64,000 nucleotides of DNA from assembly GCF_000300275.1 (NCBI RefSeq), contig NZ_AMRN01000008.1, positions 186,001 through 250,000 on the forward strand, in the 5' to 3' direction. The DNA is from Thalassospira profundimaris WP0211. Its GTDB lineage: Bacteria > Pseudomonadota > Alphaproteobacteria > Rhodospirillales > Thalassospiraceae. Of the stretch, positions 37,683-45,603 are shown piece after piece (positions within the stretch are counted from its first letter, which is position 1; every line of letters starts with the position of its first letter). Both the position numbers and the translations under genes were made by a program. A model generated the notes under the pieces. The model saw nothing but the letters and a program-made list of their open reading frames with translations. It ran no database searches and was not told where the DNA came from.

Positions 37683-38813
37683 ATGCTGTCATCGCTTAAT
37701 ATCCGTCATATGCGTGTGTTTGTCGCAGTTGCCGATCAGGGGAATTTTACCGCTGCGGCCGGGGTTTTGGGCCTTGGTGTGCCTGCGGTTACCGCGACCA
37801 TTCGCCAGTTTGAGGATGTGACGGGGGCCGCCCTTTTTGATCGGACGACACGGCAGGTGGCGCTGACGCAGACCGGGGAGCGGTTCTTGCCGATTGCACG
37901 TCGGTTGCTGGCCGATTTTGAGGAGGCGCTTGGCGATCTGGATGCGCTGTCCAAAGGTGTTGGCGGCAAGATTACGATTGCAGCCGCGCCATCTGTTTTG
38001 ACGCGTATTTTGCCTGCCGTGATTTCTGAATTTGTCGCCGCCCATCCCGATGCGCGCATTCGCCTTGACGAACGCAATGCCGGTGAGGTGCATGAGGCGG
38101 TGGCGAGTAATGCCGCCGATTTCGGCATTGCCGGGGAGTGGCAGGCGCTTCCCGATATTGCCTTTCGCCCGCTGTTTTCTGATCGGTTTGGCGTGCTGTG
38201 CCGGGCCGATCATGCCTTTGCCAAGAAATCTGTTTTGCGCTGGTCGGATTTGACCGGGCAAAAACTTGTCGGGTTGGGGCCGGAATCCGGGACCGGTGCG
38301 CTGATGGCGCAGCCCGGTGTCACCAGCGATCTTTCATCAGATACCATGCCGGTCCTGAGCCCTGCTGTGCGTGATGCGGTGGCGGCGGGCATTCCGGCGG
38401 CAAAAACGGTTCTGGCGCGGGCGCAAAAGGCGATGCGGGCCGAGGAAAAGGTGCTGCGGTCACTTGATCCGAACGCCAGCAACTCACAGGAAGGCAGCGA
38501 TATCGCCTTGGGCGCAACTGGCCCGATCCTGCCGCGTCCGATTGTTGAAACATCCAACACCATCACGCTGGCCGCCATGGTCGCCGAAGGGGTGGGGATC
38601 ACGGTTTTGCCGGAACTGGCAGCAAAGGTTTCGGATATGGCGGCACCCGAAAAGCTGGTGTTTGTGCCACTCACCACCCCGGAACGTCATCGCCATATCG
38701 GCGTGATTACGCGCAAAAGCAAAAGCCTGTCACCGATTGCGCGATTGTTCCTTGATCAGGTGATTGCGCTTGCCCCCAAGCAGGACCTTCCGGCCAGTTT
38801 GACGTGGTATTAA
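37683..38813 (+). CDS. LysR family regulator with enlarged effector domain; 3' end is the island B insertion site
   Basis: A 376-residue LysR protein, about 70 residues longer than usual. The helix-turn-helix is at 6-66 (HMRVFVAVADQGNFTAAAGVLGLGVPAVTATIRQFE). The effector domain has an extra, mostly helical/polar segment at roughly residues 215-285 (rich in Ala, Ser, Lys) before ETSNTITLAAMVAEGVGITVLPEL. Its last 96 bp before the stop recur 2309 bp downstream with three synonymous differences. The present C-terminal codons were therefore probably supplied by the inserted element. The TAA stop replaces the TGA of the displaced copy. Target genes are unknown. Confidence 0.82.
   Translation: MLSSLNIRHMRVFVAVADQGNFTAAAGVLGLGVPAVTATIRQFEDVTGAALFDRTTRQVALTQTGERFLPIARRLLADFEEALGDLDALSKGVGGKITIAAAPSVLTRILPAVISEFVAAHPDARIRLDERNAGEVHEAVASNAADFGIAGEWQALPDIAFRPLFSDRFGVLCRADHAFAKKSVLRWSDLTGQKLVGLGPESGTGALMAQPGVTSDLSSDTMPVLSPAVRDAVAAGIPAAKTVLARAQKAMRAEEKVLRSLDPNASNSQEGSDIALGATGPILPRPIVETSNTITLAAMVAEGVGITVLPELAAKVSDMAAPEKLVFVPLTTPERHRHIGVITRKSKSLSPIARLFLDQVIALAPKQDLPASLTWY
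38716..38811. repeat. Left 96-bp direct repeat (attachment-like) of island B
   Basis: Starts aaagcaaaagcctgtcacc and ends gacgtggtatt. It encodes the C-terminus of the LysR regulator. It is 93/96 identical to the right copy at 41025-41120; the differences are at 38765, 38768 and 38771, all third codon positions. Confidence 0.95.
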
Positions 38814-38929
38814 AATGCAAAACTATTTGTTTTTGAAATGAATTGTATTTTAAGGCGAAAATTCTGTGTTTTGTGCTATTTTTATGAGTACTTAGGGTTG
38901 TTCTCATATTGCTAATCGGGGAGGAAGGT

Positions 38930-39346
38930 TTGACTGCATTCGTCTTGATGGGGTGTGTCCCTTTAAAGGACTTTTTTTCTGATGAAACAGAAATTGAGTA
39001 CGACGAAATCAGACAGATTTCGGTTCGGCGTGGTACCTCTATTCCTTTAGTGCAACCGGATGAGATAGAAGGTTGTGCTAGCCGCTATGGTGAGAGCCCA
39101 GTAACGGCAACTCCGCGCGAGAGAACTGAGCCTGTGAAATGTGAACAAATACAAATGTCGCGCTATGGAGAAACCTTTGTAACGGATTCAAAAGAGGGTA
39201 CGGATTTATCCTGCTTTCCAGGGGTATCCATTTCGAGGTATGGCGAAGGACCAACCACAAGGTCGCCAAACCCGGAAGAAGTGGAGTGTAATGAGTTTGG
39301 ATCTGACGGTTTGGTTGGCGTAAATGTTGCTTATTCTCACTTCTAG
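38930..39346 (+). CDS. Candidate graspetide (RiPP) precursor peptide with SRYGE repeats
   Basis: A 138-residue protein. Residues 1-30 look like a leader (PLKDFFSDETEIEYDEI, a helix-prone acidic segment). Three core-like repeats follow: SRYGE at 51-55, 77-81 and 102-106. Each has Thr four residues after the E (T59, T85, T110), then Ser/Thr- and Glu/Asp-rich residues, and a Cys at 71, 95, 120. A diverged unit (SVRRGTSIP, Cys49) precedes them. Thr/Ser donors with Glu/Asp acceptors suit side-chain ester cross-links. The start is TTG at 38930 behind GGAGG (38920-38924); an ATG at 38948 lacks a ribosome site. The 3' end overlaps the ATP-grasp gene by 23 bp, indicating coupling. Modification is inferred from context. 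Confidence 0.72.
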   Translation: MTAFVLMGCVPLKDFFSDETEIEYDEIRQISVRRGTSIPLVQPDEIEGCASRYGESPVTATPRERTEPVKCEQIQMSRYGETFVTDSKEGTDLSCFPGVSISRYGEGPTTRSPNPEEVECNEFGSDGLVGVNVAYSHF

Positions 39347-40277
39347 GAATGACCTCGCAGTTGATTACTTGATTTTATCTTTGATCGAAAAAAAACTTCC
39401 TTATTTCAGGATTAACACGGAAGACCTGTGTCGCGCAGAAGGGGGGTTTTCTGTGGGGGATTTTGGTGTTTATCGGGAAATAAGTATTGGAAGTAGGAAG
39501 TTGGATTTATCCAAGGTGATTTCGGTTATTTACCGAAGGGCCCTGCATCCAAATCCATCCACCGATCTTTCTATAAGCGAGAGACGGTTTGTTGCCGGAG
39601 AGATTCGGCATTTTATGATGGGATTAATTCTTGACCCGAATGTTAAGTGGGTCAATTCAATTGATAAAGTTTCTGTTGCTGAAAATAAAATTTATCAACT
39701 AAGGGTTGCAAGTTCATTAGGCATTCCTGTTCCCAGAACAATTGTTTCAAATAAGTTCGAAGAGTTAACTAGTTTTATTAATACCAACCCCTCGGGTACG
39801 GTTTGTAAGCCAATATATCATGGGTTTTATCAAGATGAGTCCGGCGACAATTCGATTTATACCCGTGCAGTGTCTGAAAAAGATCTTTTAAGGGCGAACT
39901 TAGAAGTTTGCCCGGTGTTATTGCAGGAAAATTTAGCGGGTAACGAAGAATTACGAGTAACTGTTGTGGGAGACAAGATTTTCACAGCGAGAGTTTTGAC
40001 TGAGGACTCTTTGGTGGATTGGCGTAGGCCTGAGGCAAATTCAAGATTCGAGCGAGCCTCTTTAACTAAAAAGGAAGAGCAGCTTTGTATCGATTTTCTA
40101 GGATATATGGGATTGTCGTATGGCGCATTTGATTTCATCCGTACGCGTGATGGGCGGCTCTGCTTTCTAGAGGTTAACCCCGCAGGCGAGTGGGCATGGC
40201 TTGAGGATCAACTGGGATTTGAAATTCGTGATGCCTTGATTGAATTGTGCTATGGGGCGGGGGCGTGTCATGCTTGA
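39324..40277 (+). CDS. ATP-grasp peptide ligase (MvdC/MvdD-like graspetide maturase)
   Basis: A 317-residue ATP-grasp protein of the RimK/MvdC-D type. The N-terminal domain is MLLILTSRNDLAVDYLILSL (pre-ATP-grasp); the central domain has SIDKVSVAENKIYQLRVASSLGIPVPRTIV. KPIYHGF-QDESG is the ATP-binding lid, VLLQENLAGNEELRVTVVG follows, and the Mg-binding FDFIRTRDGRLCFLEVNPAGEWAWLEDQLG closes the site. MvdC/D enzymes form omega-ester or omega-amide bonds between side chains of a leader-bearing peptide. The SRYGE-repeat gene directly upstream is the obvious substrate. Overlaps the next gene by 8 bp. Confidence 0.85.
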   Translation: MLLILTSRNDLAVDYLILSLIEKKLPYFRINTEDLCRAEGGFSVGDFGVYREISIGSRKLDLSKVISVIYRRALHPNPSTDLSISERRFVAGEIRHFMMGLILDPNVKWVNSIDKVSVAENKIYQLRVASSLGIPVPRTIVSNKFEELTSFINTNPSGTVCKPIYHGFYQDESGDNSIYTRAVSEKDLLRANLEVCPVLLQENLAGNEELRVTVVGDKIFTARVLTEDSLVDWRRPEANSRFERASLTKKEEQLCIDFLGYMGLSYGAFDFIRTRDGRLCFLEVNPAGEWAWLEDQLGFEIRDALIELCYGAGACHA

Positions 40278-41064
40278 AGTTTCTGAGATCAAGGCGCTTA
40301 CTGGTGGTAGGCGCTGGTTTTGTTGGCTTTTCTCCTTTTGGAGAGACTTGCTTTATTTGTTTGCTCATACAGTTAAGCCTTACGAAAAACTTCCGAATGT
40401 TGTCGGTGATTTGCCCATGACACATAAGGTTCCTTCGGATGAGCAGTTGCAACACTGTAGAGAGATGTTTAACGAAGAGGAACGGCGCAGAGAGTTTTTG
40501 GAAGAAAAAGCTCAGAAATCATTTAATGTATCAATATTTATATTGACGATATTATCATCCGTTTTTGTTTTGTTTGCAAAAGAATACAGTGGCCCGGTTT
40601 GGATAAAGAATATTAGCTTTTCCGTGTATTCTGTTTGTTTCATTTGTATTGTTTTTTCATTTTTATCCTCAATGAGGGCGGTTTCAGTTAAAGCCAGTCT
40701 CTGTTTAGGGAAAGATGCAGTTCTTGATAAGAGTACTCATGAGTTCTTGACGTATAATAAACTGATGTATGGACAAGGTTTGATTTATTGCGCCAGTGTA
40801 AATCAAAAAATCAATAACCATTTGACCGATTTTGTTCGCGCAACTCAGATTTTCTCTGCAATCGCAATGGTTTTTACATTTATTGCTTCATCGCCTTACG
40901 CATATTCTTTGGTTTTCCAAAATGGCGGTTTTGATAACGCTGTTGAGGCAGAGACTAAATTCGAAGTTATTTCGAAAGGTGGCGATTGCTTCGAAGTGAT
41001 ATTGGATGGCAGTTCATTTCGTCTAAAGCAAAAGCCTGTCACCGATTGCGCGATTGTTCCTTGA
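40270..41064 (+). CDS. Membrane protein of the graspetide island, unknown function
   Basis: A 264-residue protein I do not recognise. Visible: an amphipathic aromatic N-terminus (WFCWLFSFWRDLLYLF), a charged coiled-coil-like segment (EMFNEEERRREFLEEKAQK), two closely spaced membrane segments (near residues 92-110 and 118-140) and a third near 202-225. It may export the product, confer immunity, or be an effector. The last 12 residues (KQKPVTDCAIVP) are encoded out of frame by the displaced LysR 3' end, so the natural C-terminus was probably altered by the insertion. The ATG at 40270 overlaps the ATP-grasp stop. Confidence 0.75.
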   Translation: MLEVSEIKALTGGRRWFCWLFSFWRDLLYLFAHTVKPYEKLPNVVGDLPMTHKVPSDEQLQHCREMFNEEERRREFLEEKAQKSFNVSIFILTILSSVFVLFAKEYSGPVWIKNISFSVYSVCFICIVFSFLSSMRAVSVKASLCLGKDAVLDKSTHEFLTYNKLMYGQGLIYCASVNQKINNHLTDFVRATQIFSAIAMVFTFIASSPYAYSLVFQNGGFDNAVEAETKFEVISKGGDCFEVILDGSSFRLKQKPVTDCAIVP

Positions 41065-41120
41065 TCAGGTGATCGCACTCGCCCCCAAGCAGGACCTTCC
41101 GGCCAGTTTGACGTGGTATT
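41025..41120. repeat. Right 96-bp direct repeat of island B (displaced LysR 3' end)
   Basis: 93/96 identical to 38716-38811, with the variants at 41074, 41077 and 41080 all synonymous in the LysR frame. It is followed by TGA, the probable original stop codon of the LysR gene. Confidence 0.95.
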
Positions 41121-41228
41121 GAGCCGGGGTCGTTTTCGGCCATTTGATATCATTGCTGGCAGATGATGCGGTTTGCGACATATCATGACCAGTGAGCCGA
41201 ACATTATGACCCAGGTGCAGGAGATGGC

Positions 41229-42275
41229 ATGAGCGAGCGTGCGAAGCAATCGACGGCGACCAACCGCAAACAGATTAACCTTGCCCTTCAGGGCGGGGGA
41301 TCGCACGGGGCGTTTACCTGGGGCGTTCTGGACCGGTTGCTTGAGGATGAAGAGATCGAGCTTGAGGCGATTTCGGGCACATCGGCCGGGGCGATGAATG
41401 CGGCCGTGGTGACTTCGGGCTTTTGCAAGGGCGGTCATGACGGCGCGCGTGAGGATCTTGAGCGGTTCTGGTCGGCGGTTTCCGAGGCCGCACGGTTCAG
41501 CCCGCTGCAACGTTCCCCGATTGATGTTTTGTTTGGCAACTGGTCGCTTGGCAATTCGCCGATGTATCAGTGGCTTGATATGAGCGCGAAACTGTTTTCG
41601 CCCTATGACCTTAATCCGGCGGGGGATAATCCGCTGGCGGCGCTTTTGGCCGATGTCGTCGATTTTGATTTATTGAACAAAAGCCCGACCAAGCTTTTCA
41701 TCACCGCGACCAATGTCGAAACCGGGCAGGCACGGGTGTTTCGCAACCCCGATATCAGCCTTGATGTTTTGCTGGCCTCGGCCTGTTTGCCCAATATTTA
41801 CAAGACCGTCGAGATTGATGGCGTGCCCTATTGGGACGGGGGATATTCCGGTAATCCCAGCCTTGGCCCGCTGGTGCGGGAATGTTCGGCCAATGACACG
41901 GTGCTCGTACAGATCAATCCGGTCAAACGGCCGGGAATCCCGAAAACCTCGCACGAGATTTCAAGCCGTTTGAACGAGATTTCGTTTAACAGCAGCCTCG
42001 TCAAGGAACTGCGCATGATGTCGGTGATCCGCAAGGACATGCCGCCCCATCAATGCGAAGCCAGCAGTTGGGGCACCATGCGCATGCATCTGATTGCCAG
42101 TGACGTGATGCTTGAGCTTGATCATACTTCCAAGATGAATGCGGAATGGGATTTCATGACCATGCTGCGCGACAAGGGGCGTGAGGCAGCTGGCGTGTTT
42201 CTTGAAAAACATCGCGGCGATATCGGCAAGAGCCCGACGCTTGATCTTGAGCAGTTTGCGCCGGATTACGTTTAA
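41229..42275 (+). CDS. Patatin-like phospholipase
   Basis: A 348-residue patatin-family protein: oxyanion glycines NLALQGGGSHGAF, nucleophile serine in GTSAGAMNA, and the catalytic Asp in WDGGYSGNP. No signal peptide, so probably a cytoplasmic or membrane-peripheral lipid acyl hydrolase. The ATG at 41229 follows AGGAG. It is the gene that originally lay next to the LysR gene before island B inserted. Confidence 0.87.
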   Translation: MSERAKQSTATNRKQINLALQGGGSHGAFTWGVLDRLLEDEEIELEAISGTSAGAMNAAVVTSGFCKGGHDGAREDLERFWSAVSEAARFSPLQRSPIDVLFGNWSLGNSPMYQWLDMSAKLFSPYDLNPAGDNPLAALLADVVDFDLLNKSPTKLFITATNVETGQARVFRNPDISLDVLLASACLPNIYKTVEIDGVPYWDGGYSGNPSLGPLVRECSANDTVLVQINPVKRPGIPKTSHEISSRLNEISFNSSLVKELRMMSVIRKDMPPHQCEASSWGTMRMHLIASDVMLELDHTSKMNAEWDFMTMLRDKGREAAGVFLEKHRGDIGKSPTLDLEQFAPDYV

Positions 42276-42293
42276 ATCGCCGCCTTTGGGCTG

Positions 42294-42926
42294 TTAGCCC
42301 GATTTGCCGTAGCGCAGGCCATCAATCATCAGATCCAGCATGCGATAGGTATGCTGCATGCCTTCGTGATGGTCGGGATCGTCGCCCGCATTGCCGCCTG
42401 CTTTGCCCCCAGATGTGCTTCCGGCACTGGCAAGGTTGCCAATGGCGCGCAGCAGATCATAAGCATCAATGTCTGATCGGGCTTCGCCCGCCTCGGCGGC
42501 GGCAGCCAGCAGGTTTTGCAGGGCCGGTTCAAAGTTGCTGCGGAAGTAATCGGGCAGGGCATCAAAGGCCGGGTCGCCCGAATGAAGGGCTGATGCCAAT
42601 CCCTTTTTCGTGACGATAAACCGGCAATAGCGCCTGAGCCAGCGCGACAGGGCCTCGCCCGGCGGGTGGTCAGTTGCCAGCGTTTTGGCATCGGCCGCAC
42701 AGGCATCAACTTCGCGCTTGAACACGGCAACGACCAGATCGCTTCGTTTGGGAAAACGGCGATAGAGCGTGCCGACCCCGACCCCTGCGGTTTTGGCAAT
42801 TTCACGCACCGGCGCATCAACGCCCGAGGTGGCAAAAACCGTCTTGGCGGCTTCAAGCACCGCGTCTTCATTGCGGGCGGCATCAGCACGGATGCGTTTT
42901 TTTGTGCCGGTGTTTTCTTCCTGCAT
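42294..42926 (-). CDS. TetR family repressor of the adjacent hydrolase gene
   Basis: A 210-residue TetR protein. The helix-turn-helix is at residues about 12-58 (VLEAAKTVFATSGVDAPVREIAKTAGVGVGTLYRRFPKRSDLV), with a helical ligand domain and a Gly/Asp-rich stretch (STSGGKAGGNAGDDPDHHEG) near the C-terminus. The ATG at 42926 (MQEENTGTKKR) was chosen; a longer reading would translate through the operators. Divergent from the alpha/beta hydrolase gene with two palindromes between, so it very likely represses both. Confidence 0.85.
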   Translation of the reverse strand: MQEENTGTKKRIRADAARNEDAVLEAAKTVFATSGVDAPVREIAKTAGVGVGTLYRRFPKRSDLVVAVFKREVDACAADAKTLATDHPPGEALSRWLRRYCRFIVTKKGLASALHSGDPAFDALPDYFRSNFEPALQNLLAAAAEAGEARSDIDAYDLLRAIGNLASAGSTSGGKAGGNAGDDPDHHEGMQHTYRMLDLMIDGLRYGKSG

Positions 42927-43001
42927 CGCTTTGTTTTTCCACAATAAGCCAGCGTGATCGAGCGCGGACGGAGTCCGGGTGTTGAAATTCACACTTGATA
43001 A

Positions 43002-43018
43002 ACGGAACATTGTTCCGT
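43002..43018. promoter_or_regulatory. TetR operator 1 (ACGGAAC-ATT-GTTCCGT)
   Basis: A perfect 17-bp palindrome in the TetR/hydrolase divergent region. Confidence 0.8.
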
Positions 43019-43034
43019 ATTTGAATCGACAACA

Positions 43035-43047
43035 GGAACGTCGTTCC
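43035..43047. promoter_or_regulatory. TetR operator 2 (GGAAC-GTC-GTTCC)
   Basis: A second palindrome sharing the GGAAC-N3-GTTCC core with operator 1, centred 31 bp away (about three helical turns). This fits two dimers on one DNA face. Confidence 0.78.
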
Positions 43048-43105
43048 GTTTGTTGGTTTATAGGCGAAATCGACGGTTTCGCCAAGCAAAACAAGGATGC
43101 TTTTC

Positions 43106-44074
43106 ATGAACAATCTGATCACCAGTGCCCGTCATCTTCCGGTTCGGGATGCGGTGCCGACCCTTTCGATTTGCCCGGTGATTTTGCCGGTTGCTGATCG
43201 GCCGCAGCCGATTGAAATGCGGATTACCCTGCCTGCGGTGGGGGATCATTTTCCGATTATCCTGTTGTCGCACGGGCATGGGCCGTCGCTTTATATTCCG
43301 TCGATGAATGGCTATGGCCCGCTGGCGCAGTTTTATGCAGAGCAGGGCTTTGCCGTGATCCAGCCGACCCATGGCAATTCCAAAGTTGCCGGGTTTGGGC
43401 CGGACGCACCGGGGGCACCGTTTTTCTGGCGGTCGCGGGTCGAGGACTTTAAACATATCATTGACCATCTGTCCGACATCGAAGCCACCCACCCGATCCT
43501 TGACGGGCGTTTGGACCCTGAGCGGATTGCAGCGGTCGGGCATTCGCTTGGTGGGCAGACGGTGGGGATGTTACTTGGCGCGCGGTTGACCGATACCGCC
43601 GATCCGGAGGCGCAGGATGTCAACCTTCTGGAGCCGCGGATCAAGGTCGGTGTGTTGCTGGCAGCCCCCGGCAATGGCGGGGAGAGCCTTAGCGAGCATG
43701 CGCGTGCGAACTATACCGCGCTTAACCCCGATTTTTCCCATATGACGACACGCACCCTTGTGGTGGCAGGGGATGAGGACGATAACCCGCACCTGACCAC
43801 GCGCGGGGCGGCATGGCATACCGACCCGTTCCATTGCAGCCCGGGCGGTGATTATTTGCTTACACTCAAGGGCGGCAAGCACGGGCTGGGCGGTATTGCA
43901 GGCTACGATGCCAAGGAAGCCGATGACGAAGATCCCGATCGCCTTGCCGTGACCCAGCGGATGAGTGCGGCCTATCTGCGCAGCGCATTTGATAAAAGCG
44001 ACCCGGCATGGGCAAAGGCGTGTGATGCGCTGGTAACCCATGGTGCGGAACTGGCGCATGTGACGGGCAAGTAA
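43106..44074 (+). CDS. Alpha/beta hydrolase (dienelactone hydrolase / PAF-acetylhydrolase-like)
   Basis: A 322-residue alpha/beta hydrolase. It has oxyanion region LLSHGHGPSLYIPSM, nucleophile in AAVGHSLGGQTVGML, an acid in LVVAGDEDDNP, and His in GGKHGLGG. No signal peptide. Such enzymes cleave ester or lactone bonds; the substrate presumably is, or yields, the ligand of the divergent TetR repressor. The ATG at 43106 was preferred, with AAGGA 8 bp upstream; another ATG lies at 43097. Confidence 0.82.
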   Translation: MNNLITSARHLPVRDAVPTLSICPVILPVADRPQPIEMRITLPAVGDHFPIILLSHGHGPSLYIPSMNGYGPLAQFYAEQGFAVIQPTHGNSKVAGFGPDAPGAPFFWRSRVEDFKHIIDHLSDIEATHPILDGRLDPERIAAVGHSLGGQTVGMLLGARLTDTADPEAQDVNLLEPRIKVGVLLAAPGNGGESLSEHARANYTALNPDFSHMTTRTLVVAGDEDDNPHLTTRGAAWHTDPFHCSPGGDYLLTLKGGKHGLGGIAGYDAKEADDEDPDRLAVTQRMSAAYLRSAFDKSDPAWAKACDALVTHGAELAHVTGK

Positions 44075-44196
44075 ATTTCGATGTGCTTTGTGGGCCATGG
44101 TGGTGGGTGGCGTTAGCAGTCGGGGGCTGTGCAGATTGCAGTTACCCGCAATCGGGCGTAACGTGATGACCGTCCTGAACAACGTCCCTGAACATC

Positions 44197-44751
44197 ATGG
44201 CCCAAAGCGAACTTGAGAAAATGCAGGCCGGTGACTGGTATTCCTGCCTTGATCCGGAACTCACCGTGATGCGCCATCGCGCCCTTGAGGCCTGTCATGA
44301 GCATAGCGTGCTTTATCCCGCAGAGCGCGGCAATATCGGGCCGAAACTGCGCGCGCTGTTTGCATCATGTGCGGATGATGTGCGGATCGAGGCGCGGTTT
44401 CATTGTGCCTATGGGGTGAATATCCATCTCTCTGAAGACGTGTTTTTAAATGTCGGCTGCGTGATCCTTGATACCGCACCCGTCAAGATCGGGCGGCATT
44501 CGATGCTCGGCCCGAATGTGCAGATTTATTGTGCCGATCATCATCGCGATCCGGAGCTTCGCAAACAGCATCTTGAGATTGGCCGGCCAGTAACGATTGG
44601 CGACAATGTCTGGATCGGCGGCGGGGCGATTATTCTGCCGGGGATCACGGTTGGGGATGACGCGATCATCGGCGCCGGGGCCGTGGTGACGCGCGATGTT
44701 GAGGCGGGTGCGACGGTTGTTGGTAATCCGGCAAAGCCAGTTGCGCGGTAA
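44197..44751 (+). CDS. Maltose/galactoside O-acetyltransferase family protein
   Basis: A 184-residue left-handed beta-helix acetyltransferase of the MAT/LacA/NodL type. It has the N-terminal MAC domain (KMQAGDWYSCLDPELTVMRHRA), then hexapeptide repeats. The catalytic His is in IYCADHHRDPELR and the C-terminus IGAGAVVTRDVEAGATVVGNPAKPV is typical. It transfers acetyl from acetyl-CoA to a sugar hydroxyl. Stand-alone gene; the acceptor is unknown. Confidence 0.9.
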   Translation: MAQSELEKMQAGDWYSCLDPELTVMRHRALEACHEHSVLYPAERGNIGPKLRALFASCADDVRIEARFHCAYGVNIHLSEDVFLNVGCVILDTAPVKIGRHSMLGPNVQIYCADHHRDPELRKQHLEIGRPVTIGDNVWIGGGAIILPGITVGDDAIIGAGAVVTRDVEAGATVVGNPAKPVAR

Positions 44752-44812
44752 ACTTTTTGCTGAAGCCTACTGTGTCCTGATTCCCGCCTGCACGGCAATG
44801 ACGGCACCCCCC

Positions 44813-44853
44813 AAAAAAAAGAGGCAACCGGCCAGGGGTGGACGCGGTTGCCT
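44813..44853 (-). terminator. Rho-independent terminator of the cytochrome b561/PepSY operon
   Basis: A stem of aggcaacc (44822-44829) with ggttgcct (44846-44853); on the minus strand an 8-T run follows (complement of 44813-44820). Confidence 0.85.
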
Positions 44854-44923
44854 TGAGTTGGGACAAACCTTAATTCAGGATGTCACAGGGAAGCATTGAG
44901 GTCGTGAAGGTCGTAAAGTCCGG

Positions 44924-45457
44924 TCAGGCAACGTCATCCGTTGCCGGGTGGCGTTTGCGGCCCGTGATCATGGCGCGCACCAGATTTTCGTGATGGCGCA
45001 GGCTGGCCAGCAATACGCCGCCGACATGCAGCAGCACCAGGAACAACAGGCCGTTTGCCAGCGCCTCGTGAGTTTCCTCAACCCATTCAGAACCCCAGAA
45101 CATGGTGGTGGTGTACATCCAGCCGGTCAGCGCGCAACCGGCCATGGCGAGCATGAGGGCGACGATCATCGCCGCCCCGGCCGGGTTATGGCCGAGATAA
45201 CGGGGTTCGGTGCCGCGCAGGATATCGCCAAGATATTGAAGCGTTGCCGCCGGGCTTTTAATGAACTGGGTGAAGCGGGCATATCTTGTGCCGATCAGGC
45301 CCCAGATCAGGCGCAGCGCAATCAGGCCGCCCGCGGCATAGCCCGCCCAGTGATGCAGGCTGTCCCATTCATCGGCCGTGATCCAGGCAATGACGAAACT
45401 TGCCGCCAAGCCCCAGTGGAACAGGCGGACAAACGGGTCCCATACTTTGACAGACAT
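44924..45457 (-). CDS. Cytochrome b561 family protein
   Basis: A 177-residue four-helix membrane cytochrome b of the YceJ/hydrogenase b-type family. It begins VKVWDPFVRLFHWGLAASFVIAW, with histidine pairs at the helix ends (HW in helix 1, HHWAGYAAGG in helix 2, LLHVGGVLLASLRHHEN in helix 4). It likely shuttles electrons between quinone and a periplasmic partner. It follows the PepSY protein gene in a two-gene set divergent from a two-component system, an arrangement seen with QseBC-type regulators. Confidence 0.88.
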   Translation of the reverse strand: MSVKVWDPFVRLFHWGLAASFVIAWITADEWDSLHHWAGYAAGGLIALRLIWGLIGTRYARFTQFIKSPAATLQYLGDILRGTEPRYLGHNPAGAAMIVALMLAMAGCALTGWMYTTTMFWGSEWVEETHEALANGLLFLVLLHVGGVLLASLRHHENLVRAMITGRKRHPATDDVA

Positions 45458-45508
45458 GATGCGTGCTCCTGACTGTTGAATGCGTTTTTAGCTGGCTGGT
45501 TCAGAGAG

Positions 45509-45576
45509 GCGGCTTTGACCGAGGACACCCGTGCAGGCAGGCACGGGGTCGGGGACAGACTTTCGGTCAAAGCCGC
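45509..45576. other. Long-stem hairpin between PepSY and cytochrome b561 genes
   Basis: Perfect 14-bp arms, gcggctttgaccga (45509-45522) and tcggtcaaagccgc (45563-45576), with a 40-nt GC-rich loop and no T run. In the minus-strand mRNA it would separate the two cistrons and may protect or process the transcript. Confidence 0.55.
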
Positions 45577-45603
45577 ACTCACCCGAGGGAGGCGCGATTA
45601 AAA

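Larger units (their letters stand above)
38812..41120. mobile_element. Island B: 2309-bp insertion in the 3' end of a LysR gene carrying a candidate graspetide system
   Basis: The segment between the two 96-bp repeats is clearly AT-richer than its surroundings. It carries three overlapping genes (precursor peptide, ATP-grasp ligase, membrane protein). The gene body is joined to the left repeat and the right repeat is a displaced 3' end, the classical outcome of site-specific integration into a gene's 3' end. No integrase or transposase is inside, so it is either a passenger, a decayed element, or was moved by homologous recombination. Confidence 0.8.

Noticed and set aside
38812-41024. Integrase or transposase inside island B
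   Set aside because: All open frames were inspected; only the three described genes are credible and none has recombinase motifs.
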